Of a stretch of DNA of 41,717 nucleotides, positions 27,962 through 37,026 are shown piece by piece. Made by a program: the position numbers and the translations under genes. This DNA is from Pricia antarctica (GTDB lineage: Bacteria; Bacteroidota; Bacteroidia; Flavobacteriales; Flavobacteriaceae). Position 1 is the first letter of the stretch. Each line of letters starts with the position of its first letter. Location of the stretch: contig DRGL01000033.1 in assembly GCA_011050085.1 (NCBI GenBank), forward strand, positions 1 through 41,717, in the 5' to 3' direction. Below the pieces are notes generated by a model. That model did not search any database, was not told where the DNA came from, and saw only the letters and a list, made by a program, of their open reading frames with translations.

Positions 27962-30247
27962 ATGAAAATTCCCTTCAAAGTGATCAACGGATCATTATTG
28001 ATTTTTTTACTCTTCTTGTTTCAGAATTGCGATAAAAGTAAAAACCAGGTTTCCGAAAACGACACCACTATCACAATAGAAGTAGGCGAGATACACATCA
28101 ACATAGAGAAAGAAGGATTCCGCTATGATTTTAGGGGAGTGGACGGGCAACTGATTGCCCCGGCCCACCCTGTTTCAGGATTACTAATAGGCAGACCGGA
28201 CGCTAAGCTTGCGAAGGTAGAAACTACTAAACTGTCAAAGCAAGCTAATGGTCTGCTGGAGTTCGACGTTGTCTTTTCCGATAGTTCCTCGGCAAAGGTA
28301 AAGCTTGAATTGGCACAAAGTGGGGTTAAGTTCTCGGTACACCCTTCGGTAGCCGGTGACTACGATATCGTTCTTCGTACAGGGCCATTGGGCCCGGCCT
28401 ATGGTATGGGTGATCATGCCGCATTCGGAGACGGATCCGAAACCCTTGAACTGGACAATTTTGTCAGGGACCCCTTCAATCCTGATAGGCGTAGCAATGA
28501 AAGAATGATCAGCAATTTCGCCATCTTTCCAAAACAGGGCTTGGCCGAAGTGAATATCGAGCCTGGGGCAAAATTGGTGAGGATAACCAATGAAGAAAAC
28601 GCACAAGGGTCAAAAAAGGTTAGAGAAATGCCTTCCTTTTACTATTTTTTCGGATCTCCCGAAGAAATTTATCGGGCATTTCTAAAGGCTAGAAAAAAAG
28701 AAGGCCACCCCGTAGATAAACCAAAATATGCCTGGTTCGGTGTTGGTTGGGAAGCTTTTGGCGCATTGGCCTGGAATACCGACCATATAACGGTAGCCGA
28801 TAATATTGACACCTACCTAGAATACGGTTATCCGCTAAAGTGGATGGTCGTAGGCTCCGGTTTCTGGCCTAGCAAACCTGACGAATTTAATGAAATCGGT
28901 AATCCGAATCACTTGAAGTCCGCATCCCAAACAGCAAAAAAGCTTCAGAGCACTACCAGTTTCGGCATGTGGGACGAAACGAAATATCCCGACCCTAAGA
29001 AGTTTGTCGATTATTTTCATCAAAAAGGGATATTATTTACCATAGGTCTGAGAATAGGCTTCGTTCCCGGAGGTCCATTCACCGATGAAGGATTGGAACA
29101 AGGGTATTTCTTGAAGACCGGGGAAGGTGAAGAAATATTGGGCAAGCCTGGCTTTCCTACCGTTCCAGTGTACTATTTAGATACTAAAAATCCTGAGGCC
29201 GTAGCATGGTACGTAGCCTTATGCCAAAAATGGTTGGATTACGGGGTAGATGGGTTCAAGGAAGATCTCTATGGCTTTTCTACCTCCATATTACAGGACG
29301 ATTTTGTGGATGTTGTCAATCACGCTTTGATGGATAAGGGCGTTTATATTATGGGGCGAAATAATTATTTAGGATCACCAGTGGACATCCACCGTTACAA
29401 TGATTTTAATTTTAGCCAAATTCAAGATCGCGGCCCGATAAATGGTCTTGCCTACGCTTTTTCGGGCTTCCCGAATGTCTATCCAGATATAGTGGGAGGC
29501 ACAGGTCTGGCGTCAGAAAGCTTTGGGCCGGATAAAGAAAAAAAGAAGGTTTATTTAGTGAGGTACGCCCAATATGCCGCTCTCAACCCCTCAATGTCTT
29601 TTGGGTTCGGTCCCTGGAACTACGGTGCCGAGGTGAACCGGCTATGTCTAGAGGCCGCAAAATTGCATGATCGCTTACATCCCTATTTTTACAGTAATGC
29701 CATAAAGGCATACCAAACAGGATTCCCTCATACTATGATTCCATTGCCATTGGCATTCCCACAGGATGAAAATGTATACGGACTGGCCAATACCGATCGC
29801 AGAAGCTATGAATGGATGATAGGCGATGCATTGTTGGCCGCGCCGTTATATGGTGACGATTATGAAACCGCTGTCGCTCGTAGTATTTATTTGCCAGAAG
29901 GTATTTGGATGGACTATGATACTGGGAAAACATACCAAGGTCCGCTGACCCTTGAAGGTTTCAAAATTCCTTTAGATAAGACGCCTCTTTTTGTAGGCGG
30001 TACAGGTATTGTCATTGAGGAGGTAGAGAAAAAGCTAAGAGTCAGGGTATATCCCATTAAAGAAAATACAGAAACCATTTTCTATGGTAAAGATGGAGAA
30101 ACCAAAAGTGTCATCACCATAGGCGCACCAGACTGGGAAAATTTTAAAGTAACCGATACAACGAACGGTAAGGTGATGGTATTCTCTAAGGTTCGTCATG
30201 CTTTTGAGTTCGATCTTGAGCCCGGACATAATTATTTGATCGAGTAA
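27962..30247 (+). CDS. GH31-family glycosidase, lipoprotein
   Basis: 761 residues, signal 'IFLLFLFQNCDKSK' with lipidated Cys23, so membrane-anchored in the periplasm or at the surface. An N-terminal beta-sandwich (about 40-240, 'GPLGPAYGMGDHAAFGDGSE') precedes the TIM barrel: 'WFGVGWEAFGALAWNTD', 'PLKWMVVGSGFWPS', and the nucleophile region 'YGVDGFKEDLYGFS', where Asp435 is the probable nucleophile. The acid/base is likely in the segment 'DFNFSQIQDRGPINGLAY'. The C-terminal part ('LPEGIWMDYDTGKTYQGP') is the usual GH31 proximal domain. GH31 covers alpha-glucosidases, alpha-xylosidases, sulfoquinovosidases, alpha-galactosidases and GalNAc-ases; the KED nucleophile context is not that of common alpha-glucosidases (DMNE), so specificity stays open. 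The SSS symporter gene starts 6 bp later. Confidence 0.85.
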   Translation: MKIPFKVINGSLLIFLLFLFQNCDKSKNQVSENDTTITIEVGEIHINIEKEGFRYDFRGVDGQLIAPAHPVSGLLIGRPDAKLAKVETTKLSKQANGLLEFDVVFSDSSSAKVKLELAQSGVKFSVHPSVAGDYDIVLRTGPLGPAYGMGDHAAFGDGSETLELDNFVRDPFNPDRRSNERMISNFAIFPKQGLAEVNIEPGAKLVRITNEENAQGSKKVREMPSFYYFFGSPEEIYRAFLKARKKEGHPVDKPKYAWFGVGWEAFGALAWNTDHITVADNIDTYLEYGYPLKWMVVGSGFWPSKPDEFNEIGNPNHLKSASQTAKKLQSTTSFGMWDETKYPDPKKFVDYFHQKGILFTIGLRIGFVPGGPFTDEGLEQGYFLKTGEGEEILGKPGFPTVPVYYLDTKNPEAVAWYVALCQKWLDYGVDGFKEDLYGFSTSILQDDFVDVVNHALMDKGVYIMGRNNYLGSPVDIHRYNDFNFSQIQDRGPINGLAYAFSGFPNVYPDIVGGTGLASESFGPDKEKKKVYLVRYAQYAALNPSMSFGFGPWNYGAEVNRLCLEAAKLHDRLHPYFYSNAIKAYQTGFPHTMIPLPLAFPQDENVYGLANTDRRSYEWMIGDALLAAPLYGDDYETAVARSIYLPEGIWMDYDTGKTYQGPLTLEGFKIPLDKTPLFVGGTGIVIEEVEKKLRVRVYPIKENTETIFYGKDGETKSVITIGAPDWENFKVTDTTNGKVMVFSKVRHAFEFDLEPGHNYLIE

Positions 30248-30253
30248 GACAAG

Positions 30254-31882
30254 ATGGATATAGTAGATTATATAGTGATTATCGTTTTTGCCTTGCTCAT
30301 CGTAGTTGCCGGAATGTCATTTGGCAGTCGCGGATCCGACATGAAGAGCTACTTTGCGGCCGGGGGTGCAGTCCCTTGGCCCATAAATGGACTATCGCTC
30401 TACATGAGTTTTTTTTCCGCGGGTACTTTTGTGGTTTGGGGATCGATTGCCTATCAGTTCGGATTGGTTGCTATTACCATTCAATCTGCAATATGCATTG
30501 CAGGTTTTTTAGTAGCCTATTATATTGCGCCAAGATGGAGAAAAACAAATGTTCTCACAGCGGCCGAGTTCGTCAGAAATAGGTTGGGTGCGAATACCCA
30601 AAAGTATTACACTTATATCATTCTGACCCTATCATTGGCCTATACAGGGGCGTTTTTGTATCCGGTAGCTAAAATAGTGAATGTTTCCACAGGGTGGCCG
30701 GTCGATTTATGTGTTGTAGGGCTTGGAATTCTTATATTGATGTATACCATTGTCGGGGGCTTATGGGCAGTAATTATTACAGATGTTCTACAATTCGTCA
30801 TACTTACCGCCGTGGTTGCAATTGTGGTTATTCTATCCTTAGAGGAGGTAGGAGGATTGGAGCGTCTGATAATCGACGCTCCCGAGAATTTTTGGAGCTG
30901 GTCGGTAGAAGAATACAGTTGGCCATTCATATTCGCTTTTACCATTTACAACATGATTTTTATCGGGGGCAACTGGGCCTATGTTCAGAGATATACTAGT
31001 GTAAAAACCCATCAGGATGCTAAAAAAGTTGGATTAACTTTTGGGTGGCTCTATTTGGTTAGCCCAATAATTTGGATGCTACCCCCTATGATATACAGGA
31101 TCCTAAATCCAGATTTATCCGGACTTGAAGTGGAGGAGGCCTATATGCTAATCTGCAAAAGAGTGCTTCCTGTGGGAATGCTCGGGCTTATGTTGGGCGG
31201 AATGGTCTTTGCAACGGCAAGTTCAGTCAATACAACCTTGAACATGGCAGCTTCCATAATTACCAATGATATATTTAAAGTTTTAAGACCAGCTGCAGGG
31301 CACAAACAAATTATGTTCGTGGCCAGGCTTTCAACCTTACTGTTTGGCGTAGGAACTATTGCGATTGCTTTATTGGTCCCTTTTTTAGGCGGAATCGTAA
31401 ACGTGGTGCTAAGTGTGGGGGCAGTAACAGGGTGCTCACTATACGGTCCCCCAATTTGGGCGTTGTTCTCAAAAAGAATTGCAGGAAGGGCCGTTCTAAT
31501 CATTACGTTCGTTTCCTTGGCAATAAATATAGGTACATTGTTGGCTCATCCACTAAACAGAGCTAACGAAATGCTATTGGGAGCGCTATCGCCCTTTTTT
31601 CTTTTGGCAGGATATGAAGTTTTTATGATTCTTCGCAAGGTAAAATCCGGCACTGATTATCAAAGCTATGAGAAAAGTCTATTGAGAGATTCCAAAGCGA
31701 AGGAAGAAGATTCCTCACAGAACGTCTATGGATTAAAAGTTTTATCTAATACTCTCTTGACCGTAAGTGTCCTCATAATAATTCTTGGGATAATTTCTTC
31801 GGGACATGGGCTATTAATTGCATCTACAGGGTTCATAATACTTGTTGTGGCCTTTTGTTTTCATCCATCGATAAAATTATAA
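30254..31882 (+). CDS. Sodium:solute symporter (SSS family)
   Basis: 542 residues with about 13 transmembrane helices. N-terminal pattern of SSS proteins: 'DYIVIIVFALLIVVAGMSFG', 'SDMKSYFAAGGAVPWPINGL', 'SLYMSFFSAGTFVVWGS', and the family hallmark 'YTIVGGLWAVIITDVLQFVI'. It moves a small solute, presumably a monosaccharide or modified sugar released by the GH31 enzyme encoded 6 bp upstream, into the cytoplasm with Na+. Its stop is 5 bp before the start of the cytosolic FAD oxidoreductase, so glycosidase, importer and oxidoreductase form a tight three-gene unit. Confidence 0.9.
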   Translation: MDIVDYIVIIVFALLIVVAGMSFGSRGSDMKSYFAAGGAVPWPINGLSLYMSFFSAGTFVVWGSIAYQFGLVAITIQSAICIAGFLVAYYIAPRWRKTNVLTAAEFVRNRLGANTQKYYTYIILTLSLAYTGAFLYPVAKIVNVSTGWPVDLCVVGLGILILMYTIVGGLWAVIITDVLQFVILTAVVAIVVILSLEEVGGLERLIIDAPENFWSWSVEEYSWPFIFAFTIYNMIFIGGNWAYVQRYTSVKTHQDAKKVGLTFGWLYLVSPIIWMLPPMIYRILNPDLSGLEVEEAYMLICKRVLPVGMLGLMLGGMVFATASSVNTTLNMAASIITNDIFKVLRPAAGHKQIMFVARLSTLLFGVGTIAIALLVPFLGGIVNVVLSVGAVTGCSLYGPPIWALFSKRIAGRAVLIITFVSLAINIGTLLAHPLNRANEMLLGALSPFFLLAGYEVFMILRKVKSGTDYQSYEKSLLRDSKAKEEDSSQNVYGLKVLSNTLLTVSVLIIILGIISSGHGLLIASTGFIILVVAFCFHPSIKL

Positions 31883-31887
31883 TTTAT

Positions 31888-34170
31888 ATGATCAAAAAAG
31901 GACTGGAAAACCATAGAGATACCAAAGTCGAGAATATAGAATCGGACCTGGTGGTTGTCGGAGGAGGTCTGGCAGGCTTGTGCTCCGCCATTACCGCAGC
32001 GCGATCGGGATTACGGGTAACGTTGTTTCAAGATCGTCCGGTCCTTGGCGGAAATGCTTCATCCGAGGTACGCCTGTGGAGTCTAGGTGCAACTTCCCAT
32101 ATGGGGAACAATAACAGATGGAGCCGCGAAGGTGGGTTGATCAATGAAATACTTTTAGATAACCTAAAACGAAATAAGGATGGAAACCCGCTAATATTTG
32201 ATACGGTACTGCTTGAAAAGGCATATGAAGAACAGAATCTTAGGTTGCATTTAAATACAATGGTATATGAGGTTGGTAAAAAAGCCCACAACATAGAAAA
32301 CGTCACTGCCTTTTGTAGTCAAAACTCTACTACATATGTTGCTTCAGCACCCCTATTTTGTGATGCATCGGGTGATGGGATCATTGCGTTCTTATCTGGT
32401 GCACCATTCAGAATGGGTGCAGAGAACAAAGATGAATTTGAAGAAGGTTTTGCACCAAATGTTAAAGATTACGGTAATTTGCTCGGACACTCCCTTTATT
32501 TTTATACTAAAGATACTGGAAAGCCAATATCGTATACAGCGCCCTCATTTGCCATTAAAAATGCTAAAGAGTTGCCAAGAATAAAGAACTATCAACTTGC
32601 AGAGCACGGTTGTAAGCTGTGGTGGGTTGAATACGGTGGTAGATTGGATACTATTCACGAATCGGAAGATATAAAATTTGAGCTTTGGAAAGTTGTATAT
32701 GGAATTTGGGACTATGTGAAGAACAGCGGAGAGTTTCCAGAAGCTGAAAATCTGACCTTGGAATGGGTTGGAACTATTCCAGGAAAACGGGAAAGTAGGC
32801 GTTTTGAGGGAGATTTCATGCTTACTCAGAAAGATATTGTCGAGCAAAGACACCATGAGGATGCAGTGGCATTCGGAGGCTGGGCTATGGACCTTCACCC
32901 AGCCGACGGCATATACAGCGAACACAATTCTTGCACCCAATGGCATGGCAAAGGAGTCTATTCAATCCCCTATCGTTGCTATTACTCAAAAGGTATTAAC
33001 AATCTATTTCTAGCGGGTAGGATTATAAGCGCTTCCCATGTAGCCTTTGGTTCTTCACGAGTAATGCTAACCTGCGCACATGGTGCCCAAGCCGTAGGTA
33101 TGGCCGCCGCACTATGTGTCGAAAACAGCCTTTTACCCAAGGATATCGCTTTGCAGAAAAATATTGAAAAATTACAATTACGTCTTAATAGAGAAGGGCA
33201 AGGCATTCCCAGCGTTAAAATTACCGATCCCGAAGACCTTGCCCAGCTGGCAAAAATTTGCTGTAGTTCAACTTTGCAATTTAGCGGATTTGTACCCTCA
33301 GACGACTGGCAGGCTTTACATTTCGGTACCGCTCAAATACTGCCTCTAAGTGCAAACCAAGGATACGATTTTGAAATCGATGTAGATGCAAAGGAGAAAA
33401 CGTCGTTGAAAATTGAATTACGAGGCAGTTCAACAAGTGATCATTTCACTCCCGATATCATTGTAGATAAACAGGATTTACAATTGGAGAAAGGCAAGCA
33501 GAGAATTAAGTTTACCAACGAAGGAATGCTGCCACGAGACGGATATGGCTATTTGTGTCTATTACGGAATGAAAAGGTGAGTGTCAGGCTTTCCGATGAG
33601 CGCATTACCGGATTAATGACGGTTCAAAATAAAGTCAACAAAGCGGTTTCGAATTTCGGAAGGCAGGATCCGCCGAAAGATATCGGGATAGATAGTTTTG
33701 AATTTTGGACGCCGGAGCGAAGGCCTAAGGGAAAAAACTTTGGGCTTAGCATACAGGAAACCCTCTCGATTTTTGAGATTGGCAATCTATTAAACGGAAA
33801 GGTAAGGCCCGGAGCGAACGGTAGAACGAATGCATGGGTGGCGGCACGAAACGATGTGAATCCCACCGTAACCCTTACATGGGAAAACCCTGTAAACATA
33901 AATGAGATACGACTTTTTTTCGACTGTGATTACGACCACGCGCTCGAGAGCACGTTAATGGGCCATTCTGAAAATATCATTCCGTTTATTGTTGGAGATT
34001 TTCTCGTCAAGGATAGTTCGGGGAATATTTTGAAAGAAGTTACCGGTAATCATCAAGCAATGAATATTTTGAAATTCGACAGTACACTTTCTACGGATAA
34101 ATTGGTCTTTCAATTTTCAAAAGGAACGGAATATATCCCCGTTTCACTGTTCAAAATTTCGGTATTTTAA
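31888..34170 (+). CDS. Cytosolic FAD-dependent oxidoreductase (FAD_oxidored family), paralogue of 20932
   Basis: 760 residues from the ATG at 31888, 5 bp after the symporter stop; an upstream start at 31855 would overlap the symporter gene. No Sec or Tat signal, in contrast to its paralogue. FAD motif 'DLVVVGGGLAGLCSAITAA' (20-38) then 'VLGGNASSEVRLWSLGA'. Shared blocks with 20932 include 'WVGTIPGKRESRRFEGDF' and 'LFLAGRIISASHVAFGSSR'. Between about 460 and 600 there is an additional domain ('SNFGRQDPPKDIGIDSFEFW' lies at its end), and the C-terminus again looks like a discoidin-type sandwich ('VTLTWENPVNINEIRLFF'). It probably oxidises or epimerises the sugar imported by the symporter. Substrate unknown. 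Confidence 0.8.
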   Translation: MIKKGLENHRDTKVENIESDLVVVGGGLAGLCSAITAARSGLRVTLFQDRPVLGGNASSEVRLWSLGATSHMGNNNRWSREGGLINEILLDNLKRNKDGNPLIFDTVLLEKAYEEQNLRLHLNTMVYEVGKKAHNIENVTAFCSQNSTTYVASAPLFCDASGDGIIAFLSGAPFRMGAENKDEFEEGFAPNVKDYGNLLGHSLYFYTKDTGKPISYTAPSFAIKNAKELPRIKNYQLAEHGCKLWWVEYGGRLDTIHESEDIKFELWKVVYGIWDYVKNSGEFPEAENLTLEWVGTIPGKRESRRFEGDFMLTQKDIVEQRHHEDAVAFGGWAMDLHPADGIYSEHNSCTQWHGKGVYSIPYRCYYSKGINNLFLAGRIISASHVAFGSSRVMLTCAHGAQAVGMAAALCVENSLLPKDIALQKNIEKLQLRLNREGQGIPSVKITDPEDLAQLAKICCSSTLQFSGFVPSDDWQALHFGTAQILPLSANQGYDFEIDVDAKEKTSLKIELRGSSTSDHFTPDIIVDKQDLQLEKGKQRIKFTNEGMLPRDGYGYLCLLRNEKVSVRLSDERITGLMTVQNKVNKAVSNFGRQDPPKDIGIDSFEFWTPERRPKGKNFGLSIQETLSIFEIGNLLNGKVRPGANGRTNAWVAARNDVNPTVTLTWENPVNINEIRLFFDCDYDHALESTLMGHSENIIPFIVGDFLVKDSSGNILKEVTGNHQAMNILKFDSTLSTDKLVFQFSKGTEYIPVSLFKISVF

Positions 34171-34266
34171 TGATTTGATAGTCAAAATTTATAAACGCTT
34201 TTTTTATTCTTAAGACACCCTTTAAGTATTTTAAATGAAACCCACGTTAATTAAATAGTATTAGGC

Positions 34267-35730
34267 ATGAAAAAGAATCTGAATTCAACGAAAAACTCAC
34301 GAAGGAATTTTGTGAAAAAAACCTCATTACTGGCAACCGGAATATCGATTGTTCCTCGTCATGTATTAGGGGGTTCCGGATTTACGGCGCCAAGCGATAA
34401 ATTGGTGATAGCCGGAATAGGTATCGGAGGCAAAGGTGAGGAGGATATAGCTAATTTGGCAAAATCCGGAAAAGCCAATATTGCATATCTGTGCGATGTA
34501 GATGACCGCAAGGCGGCAAATTCGGTAAAACGTTTTCCAAACGCCAAATTTTATAAAGATTGGCGCGAATTATTGGATAAAGAGGCTGATAGTTTTGATG
34601 CTGTATCTATTTCGACTCCAGATCATACCCATGCCGTAGCTACCATGGCTGCAATGAAAAGAGGAAAACATGTTTTTGTTCAAAAGCCATTGACCCACGA
34701 TATATATGAAGCCAGAAAATTGACGGAAGCCGCAAAAAAATATAAAGTTGTTACTCAGATGGGTAACCAAGGTTCATCTGGGGATGGGGTGCGTAAAATG
34801 AGAGAATGGTACAATGCGGGAGTAATAGGAAAAGCCCATACTGTTTATTGCTGGACCAATCGTCCAGTATGGCCTCAAGGGATATCATGGCCAACCAAAA
34901 AGGCAGAAGTTCCCAAGGAGCTCGACTGGGATCTATGGTTGGGTACCGCTCCATTCAAGAATTATGTAGATGGTCTTGTTCCCTTTAATTGGAGAGGTTG
35001 GTGGGATTATGGAACAGGGGCATTAGGCGATATGGGTTGCCATTTGATCGAACCCCCGTTTAGCGTACTTGATTTAAAATATCCCAAAGATGTACAATGT
35101 AGTGTGGGAAGCGTATATGTGGACTCATTCAAAAGAGGGTATTTCCCAGAAAGTATGCCGCCGTCAAGTCATGTGACCATGACCTTTCCAAAAACATCTC
35201 AAACAGATGATGATATCAAATTGCATTGGATGGATGGTGGAATTCAGCCTACACGGCCTGAAGAGCTAGGTCCAAATGAAGTTTTTGGTGATGGAGGTAA
35301 TGGTGCGCTGATTATCGGAACAAAAGGAAAGATGATGTGCGGAACCTATGGCAAAAACCCACAACTGCTACCTACTTCCAGAACTAATGAAATAAACGTA
35401 GCGCAGAAATTTGAAAGGGTACCTGACGGTGAAGAAGGCCATTATGCACAATGGGTAGATGCTGCTATTGCTGGATATGGAAACATGGAAGTGAGCTCTC
35501 CTTTCGAAATTGCCGGACCGCTAACCGAGACTTTGCTCATTGCCAATTTGGCCATTCGGGGATACGATATAAGAGATGAAAAGGAAAATAAGGACGGCAA
35601 AATTTATTACGAATATCCGGGTAGAAACATTGAAATGGTATGGGATGCGGAGAATATGCGCGTAACCAATCTTGAGGAAGCAAATAGCTATGTGAAACGT
35701 GAGTATAGAAAAGGTTGGACTTTAGATTAA
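34267..35730 (+). CDS. Tat-exported Gfo/Idh/MocA-family oxidoreductase
   Basis: 487 residues with twin-arginine motif 'SRRNFVKKTSLLATG' (from residue 11). Nucleotide-binding loop 'IAGIGIGGKGEEDIA' (48-62), then 'AVSISTPDHTHAVAT' and 'GKHVFVQKPLTHDIYEA' with the family Lys140 in the QKP version of EKP. The C-terminal substrate domain contains 'GALGDMGCHLIEPPF', whose His is a usual catalytic residue. Exported members of this family keep their NAD(P) bound and are thought to oxidise sugars at C3 or act by oxidation-hydrolysis-reduction. The next gene encodes a DUF1080 protein, the hydrolase that typically handles 3-keto-glycosides. Good family confidence; the reaction is inferred. Confidence 0.88.
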   Translation: MKKNLNSTKNSRRNFVKKTSLLATGISIVPRHVLGGSGFTAPSDKLVIAGIGIGGKGEEDIANLAKSGKANIAYLCDVDDRKAANSVKRFPNAKFYKDWRELLDKEADSFDAVSISTPDHTHAVATMAAMKRGKHVFVQKPLTHDIYEARKLTEAAKKYKVVTQMGNQGSSGDGVRKMREWYNAGVIGKAHTVYCWTNRPVWPQGISWPTKKAEVPKELDWDLWLGTAPFKNYVDGLVPFNWRGWWDYGTGALGDMGCHLIEPPFSVLDLKYPKDVQCSVGSVYVDSFKRGYFPESMPPSSHVTMTFPKTSQTDDDIKLHWMDGGIQPTRPEELGPNEVFGDGGNGALIIGTKGKMMCGTYGKNPQLLPTSRTNEINVAQKFERVPDGEEGHYAQWVDAAIAGYGNMEVSSPFEIAGPLTETLLIANLAIRGYDIRDEKENKDGKIYYEYPGRNIEMVWDAENMRVTNLEEANSYVKREYRKGWTLD

Positions 35731-35816
35731 AATTACCTCCCCAATCATGAAAGAACATTCGCAATTATGCCTCTGATATTTAAGTGTGCTTAACCTTAAT
35801 GAAGAAAACATCTAGT

Positions 35817-36650
35817 ATGAAAATAAAAATTATTTTTAGTATTTCAATCCTTATATGTATTCTGATTTCCTGTCAAGACACAATAAAAGTGAATGGTTCT
35901 GATGAAAAAGCAGCTTCAGTGGATAAGGATACTGTGATTCGACATGAAGAGTATACCGGTACAGAACCTACAGACCCCGAAGAAACGGAATACTACAAAC
36001 CTAAAGTGCCCAGAGTGAATCCAGGATTAGAAGGAAGCCCTCCCAGTGATGCCGTAGTGCTTTTTGATGGCAAAGATCTTAATCAGTGGATATCTGCCAA
36101 GACTAAAAATGAAGCAAAATGGACCTTGAACGGTGATGGGAGTATGACCGTGGCAGACGATGTAGGCAGCATTATGACAAAGCAGAATTTCGGTGATATA
36201 CAGCTACATATAGAGTGGAAATCTTCCAAGGAAGAAAAAGGCGAGGGTCAACATACAGGTAACAGTGGTATTTTTCTTAACGGTATGTACGAGATTCAGG
36301 TGTTAAACGATACTGACACCTATGTAAATGGAATGGTGGGGTCTGTCTATAAACAAGGCCCTCCATTGGCAATATCATCGGCGCCAATCGGAGAATGGAA
36401 TGTCTTCGATATGATTTATCATGCCCCGAAATTTAATAGGGACGATGAAAAAATTAAATCAGGTACTATCACCATATTCCATAACGGTGTTATAGTTCAA
36501 GACCACACCGAAATCAAAGGTACAACACCGTATATCGGATGGCCTAAAAACCCCGCGCATGGCAATGGCCCTTTGATATTGCAGGCTCATGGAGAGAAGG
36601 GGCAGGTAAGCCATGTAAGTTACCGCAATATTTGGTTACGTGAATTATAA
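35817..36650 (+). CDS. DUF1080 (3-keto-disaccharide hydrolase family) lipoprotein
   Basis: 277 residues from the ATG at 35817, which starts directly on the lipoprotein signal ('IFSISILICILISCQD', Cys19); an in-frame ATG at 35799 would add six residues and is also possible. After an acidic linker (to about 75), the DUF1080 domain begins with 'VVLFDGKDLNQWIS' and includes 'GDIQLHIEWKSS', 'GNSGIFLNGMYEIQVLND' and 'VSYRNIWLREL', the standard order of this concanavalin-like sandwich. PF06439 members hydrolyse 3-keto-glycosides. Together with the Gfo/Idh protein it gives a possible oxidise-then-hydrolyse module in the periplasm. Last clear gene of the core block. Confidence 0.88.
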   Translation: MKIKIIFSISILICILISCQDTIKVNGSDEKAASVDKDTVIRHEEYTGTEPTDPEETEYYKPKVPRVNPGLEGSPPSDAVVLFDGKDLNQWISAKTKNEAKWTLNGDGSMTVADDVGSIMTKQNFGDIQLHIEWKSSKEEKGEGQHTGNSGIFLNGMYEIQVLNDTDTYVNGMVGSVYKQGPPLAISSAPIGEWNVFDMIYHAPKFNRDDEKIKSGTITIFHNGVIVQDHTEIKGTTPYIGWPKNPAHGNGPLILQAHGEKGQVSHVSYRNIWLREL

Positions 36651-37026
36651 GTTTTATGGAACCAATATAGGAGTTTCAAATTATATGTGCATTGGAAAAT
36701 TTACCTATCCGATTCCACTAGAAATTGATATGAGTATACCGTCATTTGTTGACAATATGAATTTGGTAATTCTTAAAAACTGTGCATATGTAATGAGTAG
36801 ATATTTGGAACAAACTGATGTTCCATCTACTTCTAGCAAACGTTTCTTGGGTAAATAGAAACTTCCGGATGGCGCTATAAAGGCTTTGCCTTAATTTCCT
36901 GAACCATTATTCATATAAATCTGAATGTACTATTTAAGAAAATACAATCTCAATAATTAGAAAAGAATAATTGCGGGTTCCGGACATGTTCCTTTCACTA
37001 TAGTTAGAATCATAAATAAAAATTGT
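36651..37026. other. Intergenic region after the DUF1080 gene
   Basis: About 375 bp. A frame running from inside the DUF1080 stop region to 36858 could give up to 72 residues, but it has no signal, motif or good start, and I do not call it a gene. No terminator hairpin was found. The sequence looks like decayed DNA leading to the broken gene at 37027. Confidence 0.4.

Noticed and set aside
31855-31887. Earlier start for the cytosolic FAD oxidoreductase
   Set aside because: Overlaps the end of the symporter gene, and the added residues are only the symporter tail in another frame.
36640-36858. 72-codon frame after the DUF1080 gene
   Set aside because: Overlaps the DUF1080 stop, no motif or signal; possibly decayed DNA.
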